Part shown: positions 1 to 6,013 of the stretch, in pieces
Numbering within the stretch: the stretch's first letter is position 1
How the letters are laid out: every line of letters starts with the position of its first letter
Assembly: GCA_020348185.1 (NCBI GenBank)
Contig: CP070743.1
Coordinates: 1,471,860-1,477,872 of the forward strand
Source of the DNA: Nitrospirota bacterium
GTDB taxonomy: Bacteria > Nitrospirota > Nitrospiria > Nitrospirales > UBA8639
Length of the DNA stretch: 6,013 nt
Direction of reading: 5' to 3'
Program-made: the position numbers and the translations under genes
The notes under the pieces: generated by a model
Database searches by the model: none
Told to the model about the DNA's origin: nothing
Seen by the model: only the letters and a program-made list of their open reading frames with translations

Positions 1-1084
1 ATGGGGCCAGATGTTTTTCCTGGAAACATCTGGGATCCGTGGTCTCGGCCGTTTTGCGGGCGACTTGAGCCAGCCATCTGGTCACAGCCAAAAGACAATT
101 TCTTCGCCCTGAGAGGTGCCACCGCCATTTGGGAATCCGATGCGTGGGCACAAACGGGTACACCACCAATGGATGAGCCAAAACATTGGCCTGGGCCAAC
201 GGGAGAATCATGCTCGAAGCCAGCGCGGGACCGAGTCGTTGCCGAACCTGCCGAATTTTTTCGACTTCTTCCAGCAAATGAGGCTGATCGGGGAACCGTG
301 AGGTTTTAATAACGACCCACGGCTTGCCTGTTTCGTTTAGGACCGTCGCGATAATCGGATTCCCTTCGCCTTTTTGCCCTGAGTAAATTATCCAATTTTC
401 CCTGGCAAGATCCGCCAGTTTCGCCAGTTGAGGGTGCGTATTGAAGGCCGCTGCGACGCGCTCTTGAAAGGTAGAGGTTCTGCCATCCTCCAGCCGCCAT
501 GACAGTTGGAACCCGCTTGTTGAAGCGCCGGCTTGGCCCATTTCGCCTAGTGCGGTTTTCAGCCTCCGCTTCAAAAGCTGGAATCGGGAAATTTTGAGAT
601 CGCGTATGGCGACTGATCGTCCCTTTCGCGTATTGGGAATGAGATACCGAAAGCTGGGCCAACTGGGATACCCTATCCAACCAGCCGAGGGGAGGGTGGC
701 CGTTCCTGCCGTTTTCTGAGGGTGGACATCCCATAGACAGAAGATCCCATCGTTATTGAGGTGGCTGTCGGCCATCTGTGTTCGGGAAATGATCAAATCG
801 TATTGGCCAGTCGGGCGGGATACCACCTCAAGACGGGGATGTTCCGGCAACGCCGGCCGTCTCTGAGGTTCTTCCCTCTTTGTCCAGAGCCGGATAATTT
901 CGATCTTACCCACATCAGCCAGCAACGGCGGAATAAATTCACAGTCCTCGACATCGTCATTGATTAAGACTCGAATCTCAGGTCCCAAAGGCAGAAGGAA
1001 CTTGAAATCAGCAAGACGATAATCGATTTGATGCGCTTCGTGGATAGTGGTTGGGAGATGGTGTGACATTTGTCCTGTACTCAT
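1..1084 (-). CDS. Unrecognised N-terminal region fused to an APH-like kinase N-lobe (3' partial)
   Basis: An uninterrupted frame of 361 codons runs from ATG 1084 off the left edge. An in-frame TAA sits directly before the ATG, so the protein cannot start earlier. Residues 20-125 alternate predicted strands and helices (EIRVLI, KIEIIRLW, RLEVVS, YDLIIS, GIFCLWDV), which could be a partial Rossmann fold such as a methyltransferase remnant, but no glycine-rich cofactor loop is visible. A WPSFRYLIP segment (142-150) and a basic stretch (153-175) follow. Residues 230-315 resemble the N-lobe of aminoglycoside-phosphotransferase-type kinases: YSGQKGEGNPIIATVLN, then PWVVIKTSR with Lys260 as the probable ATP lysine, an acidic helix (LLEEVEKIRQ, 270-279), and a hinge-like HPLVVYPFVP (304-313). 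The C-lobe with its catalytic Asp would lie beyond the window. In this operon it could phosphorylate a sugar or other small substrate; that is inference. The coding call is firm, the kinase call moderate, the N-terminal assignment weak. Confidence 0.75.
   Translation of the reverse strand, partial: MSTGQMSHHLPTTIHEAHQIDYRLADFKFLLPLGPEIRVLINDDVEDCEFIPPLLADVGKIEIIRLWTKREEPQRRPALPEHPRLEVVSRPTGQYDLIISRTQMADSHLNNDGIFCLWDVHPQKTAGTATLPSAGWIGYPSWPSFRYLIPNTRKGRSVAIRDLKISRFQLLKRRLKTALGEMGQAGASTSGFQLSWRLEDGRTSTFQERVAAAFNTHPQLAKLADLARENWIIYSGQKGEGNPIIATVLNETGKPWVVIKTSRFPDQPHLLEEVEKIRQVRQRLGPALASSMILPLAQANVLAHPLVVYPFVPTHRIPKWRWHLSGRRNCLLAVTRWLAQVARKTAETTDPRCFQEKHLAP
7..33. repeat. Perfect 10-bp inverted repeat, 7-nt loop
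   Basis: CCAGATGTTT (7-16) and AAACATCTGG (24-33) are exact reverse complements separated by TTCCTGG. The repeat lies inside the left-edge coding region (residues about 351-359) and has no following T-run in the transcribed direction, so it is not a terminator. It may be chance. Confidence 0.6.
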
Positions 1085-1094
1085 TTATCTTATT

Positions 1095-1098
1095 CCCT
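1095..1098 (-). promoter_or_regulatory. Possible ribosome binding site of the left-edge gene
   Basis: AGGG lies 10 nt before the ATG at 1084, in the 39-bp gap after the second GT4 gene. It is weaker than the other sites here. A second candidate, AGGA at 1073-1076, is only 3 nt before the in-frame ATG at 1069, which makes that alternative start less likely. The gap has no hairpin followed by a T-run, so it does not look like a terminator. Confidence 0.4.
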
Positions 1099-1123
1099 AA
1101 GGTCGCAGGGGCGATTCATTCTT

Positions 1124-2488
1124 TTATTTCCCCAATACCCGATCGTAGAGACGAACGGCAGCCTCAACTTTAGCCTCCCACCCATATTGTTGTTCCGCCC
1201 GCCGCCGACCTTCTTCCCCTCGTTGACGCCAGGACTCGGGGTCTCGCACCAGATCAGTAAAAGCCCGGGCCAGTCCATTGACGACGGCTTCCGGCCCCGA
1301 TGGTTCGATGGGTTCACCCACTCCCTTATCCACAAGTTCCGCCGGGCCTCCAAATGCAACGGCAATGACCGGCCGTGACATGGCCATGGCTTCCAGGAGA
1401 ACGGCTCCCCCCGATTCTCTAATGGACGGTAAGCAGAGCACATGAGCAGTCCGAAGTTCCTCGGCGACCTCGTCCAGCGAACGGTTCCCCAGAAAATAGA
1501 CGAGGTCCGCGACGCCACAGTCTCTGGCAATCCTTTTCCACTCTTCCTCCATAGGCCCTTCACCAACAATTCGGGCTTGCACCGGTATCTTCCCCTTCAC
1601 TTGAGCAAGGGCTTTCAGAAGGAACGGAATACCTTTTACCGGGACCAGCCGGCCCACAAACAGAATGTTAAGCGGATTCTCAAGGGAGGGTGGCGACGGC
1701 CAGGGTGTATTTGTGAACCGACTCAGGTCAACGCCATTTTCCAGCATGGAATGACACTTTCCCCGATACTTTTTGGGGACGGCTTCCACGGTGGCCCGTG
1801 TAGCGGTCAAGATCATTGAAGAATGACGGGTAGACCCCACCATGCTATCAATGATCCGGGATATATTTCGCATCGGATACAACCAGGCCGAGTCCTCCTT
1901 CATCACTGAGGAAAAGGCCTTGGGCACCCCCAACCCGCTATTTAAAGGCCCCCGGATGAGGGGCAGTTGGAGTTGGTGCAAACAGGTCGGCGCGGCCATG
2001 GTCAAGGGCGTCACCACATGAATCAAATCCCAGGTTTCCCCCCCATTCATCCTCTTCTGTATCATTCGCTTAGCTTGTCGGTCGAATAAAAAGAAATCCA
2101 GCGAGGACAGAAGAAACACGGTATGTTGAGACTTGGGAAAGAGGCGGGTGGCCAACCGGTAAAGAGGGCCTGCAAACCACTCGGTATCCACATACACAAT
2201 ATCGGCGTTTGGGGCCATGCCAGCGGCCTCAATAGCTTTCTGGTTGCGCACGTGGGTGATTAAGGTTGTTGGAAGGCGCCGGGAAACCCGTGCGTACCAT
2301 TCCCATCCAATTTGAGAGACGGACCCCATCCCCGGACCACATTGATAGGCGGCTAACAGGACACGAGGCTTACGAGGTTCCGATACTGTTTCCATCTCCA
2401 TCTTATCTTCACTTTGCGGCACGATTCCTTTGAGGGACATGAGCTGGTCAATGTTGGAAACGGTGTGTGATGCGAGTGACCCTTTCAC
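1124..2488 (-). CDS. Glycosyltransferase family 4 (GT-B fold), GTG start
   Basis: A 454-residue protein. About 40 hydrophilic residues precede the first beta strand (RVLLAAYQCGPGMGSVSQIGWEW, 42-64). That strand and loop match a GT4 subgroup with a Y-x-C-x-P-x-x-GSE-x-x-x-GW pattern, except that Val56 or a neighbour replaces the usual Glu. DLIHVVTPLTMAAP (154-167) and LIRGPLNSGLGVP (177-189) also fit that subgroup. The C-terminal half has ILFVGRLVPVKGIPFLLKAL (275-294), with Arg280 and Lys285 as expected phosphate contacts, then EX7E from Glu358 to Glu366 (ESGGAVLLE) and AMAMSRPVIAVAFGGPAELV. No membrane helix is evident. Inferred role: a retaining sugar transfer in assembly of the same polysaccharide; donor unknown. 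The GTG start is supported by AAGGAGG at 7 nt and by a 4-nt overlap (GTGA) with the GT2 stop. It ends in TAA, 39 bp before the next gene. Confidence 0.92.
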   Translation of the reverse strand: MKGSLASHTVSNIDQLMSLKGIVPQSEDKMEMETVSEPRKPRVLLAAYQCGPGMGSVSQIGWEWYARVSRRLPTTLITHVRNQKAIEAAGMAPNADIVYVDTEWFAGPLYRLATRLFPKSQHTVFLLSSLDFFLFDRQAKRMIQKRMNGGETWDLIHVVTPLTMAAPTCLHQLQLPLIRGPLNSGLGVPKAFSSVMKEDSAWLYPMRNISRIIDSMVGSTRHSSMILTATRATVEAVPKKYRGKCHSMLENGVDLSRFTNTPWPSPPSLENPLNILFVGRLVPVKGIPFLLKALAQVKGKIPVQARIVGEGPMEEEWKRIARDCGVADLVYFLGNRSLDEVAEELRTAHVLCLPSIRESGGAVLLEAMAMSRPVIAVAFGGPAELVDKGVGEPIEPSGPEAVVNGLARAFTDLVRDPESWRQRGEEGRRRAEQQYGWEAKVEAAVRLYDRVLGK

Positions 2489-3507
2489 GTGGACACCTCC
2501 TTATACTCAATCAATGATTGCCGATCGCCAGCCCGCCTTTTTTTCCAATACGTCAGTTGGCCGATCAAGATAGGGATCTGTTGAAGATGTGAATGCATAC
2601 CGTATAACAGCATGGTGAGGGGATCTCCACCCTTCCAGCGAAATTTATACGCACTACGCAGGGCCAAAGCCCCGTAGATTCCTAGGACAGCTAGGGCCGG
2701 CACCCATGATGGCCAAAGTGCTGCAAGAACCAGGCCGGTCGGACCTAACACCAATAAGCCCAGTCCGCGCTTCACGTTCCTCCGGCTTTCACTTGACCAC
2801 AGCGGTAAGGGCGTATCGCGATAACGTTCGGAAACCTCTGCATAGGCGTAGCCCGTTCTGGTGGCTCGCCGCCAATATTGTCCCCATCGATGGATGGCCA
2901 GGTCATGTCCGGTCATGGGGTAATCTACCTGTTGAATGACGAATCCTTTTTCGCGCATGCGTCGACACATATCCGGCTCCTCACCCGCAATCAGGTTCTC
3001 GTCATACCCCTCGACTTCTTCGAGAACCTTTCTTCGAATGATGGCGTCGCCGCCGCAATAATCAGCCGGCCCCGGTAGGTTGACCCAATCGAGATCCAAC
3101 ACCCGATTAAACATCGAGGCCTCTGGGTGGATTTCGCGGCGTTGTCCGCACACCACGGCAACTTTTTCGTCATCGAAGAGAGACAGAGAATTAAGGACAA
3201 AATCAGGGTGCAGTATGGTATCGCCATCAAGGAACAAAATCAGCGAGCCGGAAGCTTCGTGCCATCCCGCATTGCGTGCCACTGCGGCGCAAGGTCGCCC
3301 CGGTTGAATGCAGATGACTCGTGCACCCAAATCGGCAGCCCTTTGAGGACTCCCGTCAGTCGAAGAGGTGTCAACATAGATCAGCTCCAGTTCGCCCCCA
3401 TGGGGTCGCATCTCCTTCACCGACTTGATGCAACGGATCAGACGTTCCCCTTCATTTCTTCCAATAATGACCACCGAAAGGGTTGAGGTTTCACAGCTGC
3501 GTTTCAT
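2485..3507 (-). CDS. Glycosyltransferase family 2 (GT-A fold) with C-terminal membrane segments
   Basis: A 340-residue protein with the GT2 core in order: LSVVIIGRNEGERL (10-23) for nucleotide binding; IYVDTSSTDGS (43-53); the metal-binding DGDT (94-97); YCGGDAIIRRKVLEEVEGYDE (150-170), the usual acceptor-side loop; and GEEPDMCRRMREKG (175-188), whose acidic pair near 176-179 is the likely catalytic-base region. RWGQYWRR (207-214) sits where processive GT2 enzymes have QxxRW but is not a clear match. Two hydrophobic stretches at about 249-264 and 268-283 predict a membrane hairpin, followed by a basic amphipathic tail ending in QLTYWKKRR. The enzyme is therefore probably anchored to the inner membrane with its catalytic domain in the cytoplasm. 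Known for the family: inverting transfer from a nucleotide sugar. Donor and acceptor are unknown. It overlaps both neighbours by 4 nt. Confidence 0.92.
   Translation of the reverse strand: MKRSCETSTLSVVIIGRNEGERLIRCIKSVKEMRPHGGELELIYVDTSSTDGSPQRAADLGARVICIQPGRPCAAVARNAGWHEASGSLILFLDGDTILHPDFVLNSLSLFDDEKVAVVCGQRREIHPEASMFNRVLDLDWVNLPGPADYCGGDAIIRRKVLEEVEGYDENLIAGEEPDMCRRMREKGFVIQQVDYPMTGHDLAIHRWGQYWRRATRTGYAYAEVSERYRDTPLPLWSSESRRNVKRGLGLLVLGPTGLVLAALWPSWVPALAVLGIYGALALRSAYKFRWKGGDPLTMLLYGMHSHLQQIPILIGQLTYWKKRRAGDRQSLIEYKEVST
2496..2502 (-). promoter_or_regulatory. Strong ribosome binding site for a GTG start
   Basis: AAGGAGG on the minus strand, a near-complete anti-SD match, lies 7 nt before the GTG at 2488. 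It decides the start of the downstream GT4 gene in favour of GTG over later in-frame ATG codons, the first at residue 17. It lies inside the final codons of the GT2 gene. Confidence 0.85.
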
Positions 3508-4565
3508 TTATTTCCCCCTTCCATGACAAGCCTGTAATCCGCAAGTCGGGCTTGAGCCGAGAAGCGGTTGGCGAGTGCTGCCTGCCCCCCTGCCACTATC
3601 CGGTTGAGTGATTCGGGAGAGGCCTGAGTGAGTTCTAACAATCGCCCGGCTAACGATCCGGCATCATTCGATCGAAATCGGTATCCTGATACCCCCTCCT
3701 CCACAACACTTCCGGCCCCACCGGAATCGGGAACCAGAACCGGCACGCCGGCAGCCATGGCTTCCAAGATCGTTATTCCAAAGGGTTCCACGGGACACAA
3801 ATGCACCAGCAAATCAGCCTGGGACAATTCTTCGAGAGCATTGGGAAGAAAACCGGTGAAGGTCACATTGGGATTTCGTGCTTGCGCCCGCGCCCGTAAG
3901 GTTTCCAAATCCCAGCCGGCTCCTAGGACCCGGATCTCTAAAGAAGCCAAGGCCGGTGTGCGATCCAGGGCATCGAGTAGAAGATCCACTCGCTTGATGG
4001 GATCAATACGGGAAACCACAATGAGCCGTCGAACGCCTGGACTTGTAAAAGGGGGCCGCTTTGGCGTCTCGGCGATGCGCTGTTCCGAAAGAAAATTTTC
4101 GATTACGAGGATTTTGTCTGGGGTGACGCCGTTCGCAATTAAGCGCTGTTTCACAAATTCGGAGACGGCGACGAACATGATTCCGAATCGATTGAGCCAC
4201 TTCTTGCGTCCGTAACTTTGTCGTTCGTCCGTTCCTCCATGGACAAGGTGCAAATGGATGGGGCGCCTTCGATACCAGACATTCCAAAACCACGCGATGA
4301 GCGAGTGCCACACACCCGTTGACATAATGGCCAGCCGTCCATGGTTTGACCAGTATTCTTGCAACCGGCAGGACAGTTCCCAGATGGACGAAAATTTCTC
4401 CACACCGAATCCGTGACGTTTCGCTTCCTCGTGCACAGGGCCCGGCGGAGCAAAAATGGTCGTTTGAAATTGATCCCGAAGTCCCTCAGCCGTGATGAGA
4501 GCCATCCGTTCTGTTCCGTAGAGATTGCCGCTATGAAGAATATACAGGAGAGGCGTTCGTTTCAT
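3504..4565 (-). CDS. Glycosyltransferase family 4 (GT-B fold)
   Basis: A 353-residue protein, a normal length for GT4. It should transfer a sugar from a nucleotide-sugar donor to a growing lipid-linked oligosaccharide at the cytoplasmic face of the inner membrane, with retention of configuration. The N-terminal Rossmann half opens with LLYILHSGNLYGTERMAL (6-23), whose YGTE matches the G-[GT]-E acceptor-side loop of the family. The C-terminal half has VVSRIDPIKRVDLLLDAL (183-200), where Arg186 and Lys191 are the expected donor-phosphate contacts. The EX7E motif follows, Glu260 to Glu268 (EPFGITILE), then AMAAGVPVLVPDSGG. No signal peptide or membrane helix is visible. ATG 4565 is chosen because of its Shine-Dalgarno and the 1-nt overlap with the upstream stop. 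Its stop overlaps the next start by 4 nt (ATGA). The sugar and linkage cannot be read from sequence. Confidence 0.92.
   Translation of the reverse strand: MKRTPLLYILHSGNLYGTERMALITAEGLRDQFQTTIFAPPGPVHEEAKRHGFGVEKFSSIWELSCRLQEYWSNHGRLAIMSTGVWHSLIAWFWNVWYRRRPIHLHLVHGGTDERQSYGRKKWLNRFGIMFVAVSEFVKQRLIANGVTPDKILVIENFLSEQRIAETPKRPPFTSPGVRRLIVVSRIDPIKRVDLLLDALDRTPALASLEIRVLGAGWDLETLRARAQARNPNVTFTGFLPNALEELSQADLLVHLCPVEPFGITILEAMAAGVPVLVPDSGGAGSVVEEGVSGYRFRSNDAGSLAGRLLELTQASPESLNRIVAGGQAALANRFSAQARLADYRLVMEGGNK
3514..3520 (-). promoter_or_regulatory. Ribosome binding site of the GT2 gene
   Basis: AAGGGGG on the minus strand lies 6 nt before the ATG at 3507, within the last codons (Glu-Gly-Gly-Asn-Lys) of the upstream GT4 gene. 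With the ATGA start/stop overlap it supports coupled translation. Confidence 0.65.
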
Positions 4566-6013
4566 TACAATTTCCTCATTTGTTGCAACAAGCCATTGCC
4601 AAAAGGCCACCATCGACCAGATTCCACCAGGTTCAACCAATCATTCAGAGACCGTTGGGACGGGAGTGTCGGCATATTATTCAGAACCGCACCGACAACG
4701 GCAGGTGATACGCGTTCAAGGGCTCGAGCGGTTTCTCGAACTTTTTCCGCGGTGACTTTTCCATGTTCCACAATCAGAAAGACGGCTTCTCCGAGCCCAC
4801 ACACATATTCGCCGTCCGAGTTGGACGTGAGGGAAGGCGCGTCAATGAGAATTAAATCAAAATGTTTTTTGAGGCTCTGGATTGTAGGGCCTAGCTTTCC
4901 CACCTCTGATAATCTGGAGATGCCGGGAAGGCTTCCAACCGACATGCGCGTAGAAAGTTTCTTTGACGGTGAAACGATGGCATCTGGAAGATTCACTTGT
5001 TCTCCGGCGACGTTAAGCAATCCAACATCTTGCCCCTTCCCCATGTAACGAGAATCGGCCTTTTGAAGGTTGGCCTCCACAGCAATGGCCCTGGTCCCCA
5101 TTTTCTCGAGCTCACGGACGAGATCCAGGACCACCGTACTCGTCCCACCACCAGGTAATACGGAAGAAAAGACCGCAATGGAGGTGCCCCTCGAACGTCG
5201 CTCATTATCCAACGACAGAGCCAGCCGCTGAAGCCGATCCTGGCTTAAGGTTTTCCCATCTCTATTCGACATATCCGGAATCCACCCCACGGGCGGAAAG
5301 CCGAGAACTCCCTCCAACTCTTTCACCCCCTTGACCCGGGGATCCAGGAAGTCAATGACCGTCGGTGCCAGAAAAGCAATTCCACAGGCTGCGATCAGCA
5401 CCAAAAGCAAGTACTTCTTTCTTCCCCCTTTGTGAGCCCCCTCAGGGTGGAGCGCAGTCGTCACGAGACGAAGGAATCCCGGGGCATCAACCTCCAACAG
5501 CAAAAAGCTGATTCGGTTTTGAACGGCCTCGAGTCGCTCGTGCAATTGTTTCAGTTCTCTTTCTAATCTGAGACCATCTTGAAAGATTGCCGCGTGCCGG
5601 GAGGCCTGGGATTGCAGTTCGCTGACTTGAGCGAAAAGCTCGCTCTCAACTTGCCGAGCACGATACACTTCGGCTTTTCGCTTGGCCAGGTATCTTTGCC
5701 GGCTGGATTTCACAAGATTTTTAGTCATTTTTTTTACCGCACGCCCAAGGTTGGCTAATTCTGACATGATGATCTCTCGACCGGGATGGTTAGGCCCCAG
5801 GGCATTCAACTTCGTGAGAAGTTCGCTTCGCCGTTTATTGAAGTTGGCCTTAAGGCTGGTTAAGCCGGGATCTTTGTCGACGAATTCCTGCGCCTCGGCT
5901 GTTAGGGCGGAGCCGGCCTCTTTTCGCTTGTTTCGATCTACCGCGGCCAGCTCAGCCTCGGCTTGTATTCGATACCGCTGTGCGGAGGCGAGCGCCTCAC
6001 GGCTGTTCAGTAA
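4565..6013 (-). CDS. Wzz/GumC-type polysaccharide co-polymerase with degenerate BY-kinase-like C-terminal domain (5' partial)
   Basis: The reading frame is open to the right edge, so the N-terminus, including the first membrane helix, is missing; 482 C-terminal residues are visible. Numbering from the edge, residues 1-170 are highly charged, helical and coiled-coil-like, with an LGPNHPG motif at 72-78 as in GumC-type chain-length proteins (periplasmic). An APGF...ALHPE segment at 177-191 leads into a transmembrane helix at about 201-223 (KKYLLLVLIAACGIAFLAP). A cytoplasmic P-loop domain of the ExoP/Wzc BY-kinase class follows. Its Walker B is intact (LILIDAPS, about 387-394), but Walker A reads PGGGTST instead of PGEGKST, and Walker A' reads VEANLQ instead of IDADLR. 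No tyrosine occurs in the last 79 residues, so the usual tyrosine cluster is absent. Known for the family: controls polymer length and export at the inner membrane. Inferred: no autokinase activity. The stop overlaps the next start by 1 nt (TAATG). Family call is firm; lack of activity is probable. Confidence 0.9.
   Translation of the reverse strand, partial: LLNSREALASAQRYRIQAEAELAAVDRNKRKEAGSALTAEAQEFVDKDPGLTSLKANFNKRRSELLTKLNALGPNHPGREIIMSELANLGRAVKKMTKNLVKSSRQRYLAKRKAEVYRARQVESELFAQVSELQSQASRHAAIFQDGLRLERELKQLHERLEAVQNRISFLLLEVDAPGFLRLVTTALHPEGAHKGGRKKYLLLVLIAACGIAFLAPTVIDFLDPRVKGVKELEGVLGFPPVGWIPDMSNRDGKTLSQDRLQRLALSLDNERRSRGTSIAVFSSVLPGGGTSTVVLDLVRELEKMGTRAIAVEANLQKADSRYMGKGQDVGLLNVAGEQVNLPDAIVSPSKKLSTRMSVGSLPGISRLSEVGKLGPTIQSLKKHFDLILIDAPSLTSNSDGEYVCGLGEAVFLIVEHGKVTAEKVRETARALERVSPAVVGAVLNNMPTLPSQRSLNDWLNLVESGRWWPFGNGLLQQMRKL
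4572..4577 (-). promoter_or_regulatory. Ribosome binding site of the first GT4 gene
   Basis: GAGGAA on the minus strand lies 6 nt before the ATG at 4565, inside the last codons of the Wzz/GumC-type gene. It decides the start: the same frame is open upstream to 4640, but only the ATG at 4565 has this site and the TAATG overlap typical of coupled genes. Confidence 0.75.
5135..5155 (-). other. Degenerate Walker A (P-loop) of the BY-kinase-like domain
   Basis: The codons read CCT GGT GGT GGG ACG AGT ACG (Pro-Gly-Gly-Gly-Thr-Ser-Thr). The site aligns with the PGEGKST loop of Wzc/ExoP kinases, with Thr where the phosphate-binding Lys should be. The downstream Walker A' site, about 75 nt further along the gene, has Glu and Asn where two Asp are expected. 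The surrounding frame is intact, so this is substitution rather than a frameshift. Confidence 0.8.

Noticed and set aside
1..309. Plus-strand open frame starting at the first base
   Set aside because: It lies antisense to the intact left-edge frame, has no recognisable domain and no Shine-Dalgarno in view.
306..734. Minus-strand 142-codon frame that could suggest a separate small gene or a frameshifted gene
   Set aside because: It lies in another frame within the continuous 361-codon frame, which shows no interruption from 1084 to the edge and has kinase-like content. No frameshift needs to be invoked.
1085..1123. Terminator or promoter in the only intergenic gap
   Set aside because: The 39 bp hold no hairpin with a T-run and no convincing -35/-10 pair, only a weak AGGG.
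3504..4640. Longer GT4 start at 4640
   Set aside because: The extra 25 residues lie over the end of the upstream gene, while ATG 4565 has a Shine-Dalgarno and begins right at the first beta strand.
4359..5048. Plus-strand 229-codon frame, and a similar 195-codon one at 3628-4215
   Set aside because: Both are antisense to well-supported genes with clear family motifs. Their compositions are rich in Arg, Ser and Pro, as expected of shadow frames.
4565..5809. TTG at 5809 as the start of the Wzz/GumC-type gene
   Set aside because: The frame continues upstream to the window edge with coiled-coil sequence typical of the family, and TTG 5809 lies just before the LGPNHPG motif. The gene is 5' truncated by the window.

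Overview
This window is an interior slice of a polysaccharide (exopolysaccharide, capsule or O-antigen type) biosynthesis operon. All supported genes lie on the minus strand and are transcribed from right to left. The order is: the 3' part of a Wzz/GumC-type chain-length protein with a BY-kinase-like tail (6013-4565), a GT4 glycosyltransferase (4565-3504), a membrane-associated GT2 glycosyltransferase (3507-2485), a second GT4 glycosyltransferase (2488-1124), and a protein of unusual make-up that runs off the left edge (1084-1). The first four genes overlap their neighbours by 1, 4 and 4 nt, and each downstream start has a good Shine-Dalgarno sequence. This is the layout of one translationally coupled transcript. 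Only 39 bp separate the fourth and fifth genes. I see no promoter, terminator, RNA gene, mobile element or CRISPR array, and no gene-free stretch longer than 39 bp.

The host is most likely a Gram-negative bacterium of moderate GC content. The polysaccharide co-polymerase has the GumC/ExoP layout: a periplasmic coiled coil, a last transmembrane helix, then a fused cytoplasmic P-loop domain. That layout is typical of envelope polysaccharide loci in Proteobacteria, Nitrospirota and similar phyla. I cannot assign a genus from the sequence alone.

Inferred division of labour: the glycosyltransferases build an oligosaccharide repeat on a lipid carrier at the inner face of the cytoplasmic membrane. 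The Wzz/GumC-type protein helps set polymer length and export. The last gene, whose kinase N-lobe resembles APH-type small-molecule phosphotransferases, may modify a sugar or other small substrate. The initiating phosphoglycosyltransferase, flippase, polymerase and outer-membrane exporter are not here and probably lie outside the window.

Two points stand out. First, the BY-kinase-like domain has lost the Walker A lysine and the acidic residues of Walker A', so it looks like a pseudokinase. Second, the left-edge gene joins an unrecognised, possibly Rossmann-like N-terminal region to a kinase-type N-lobe.
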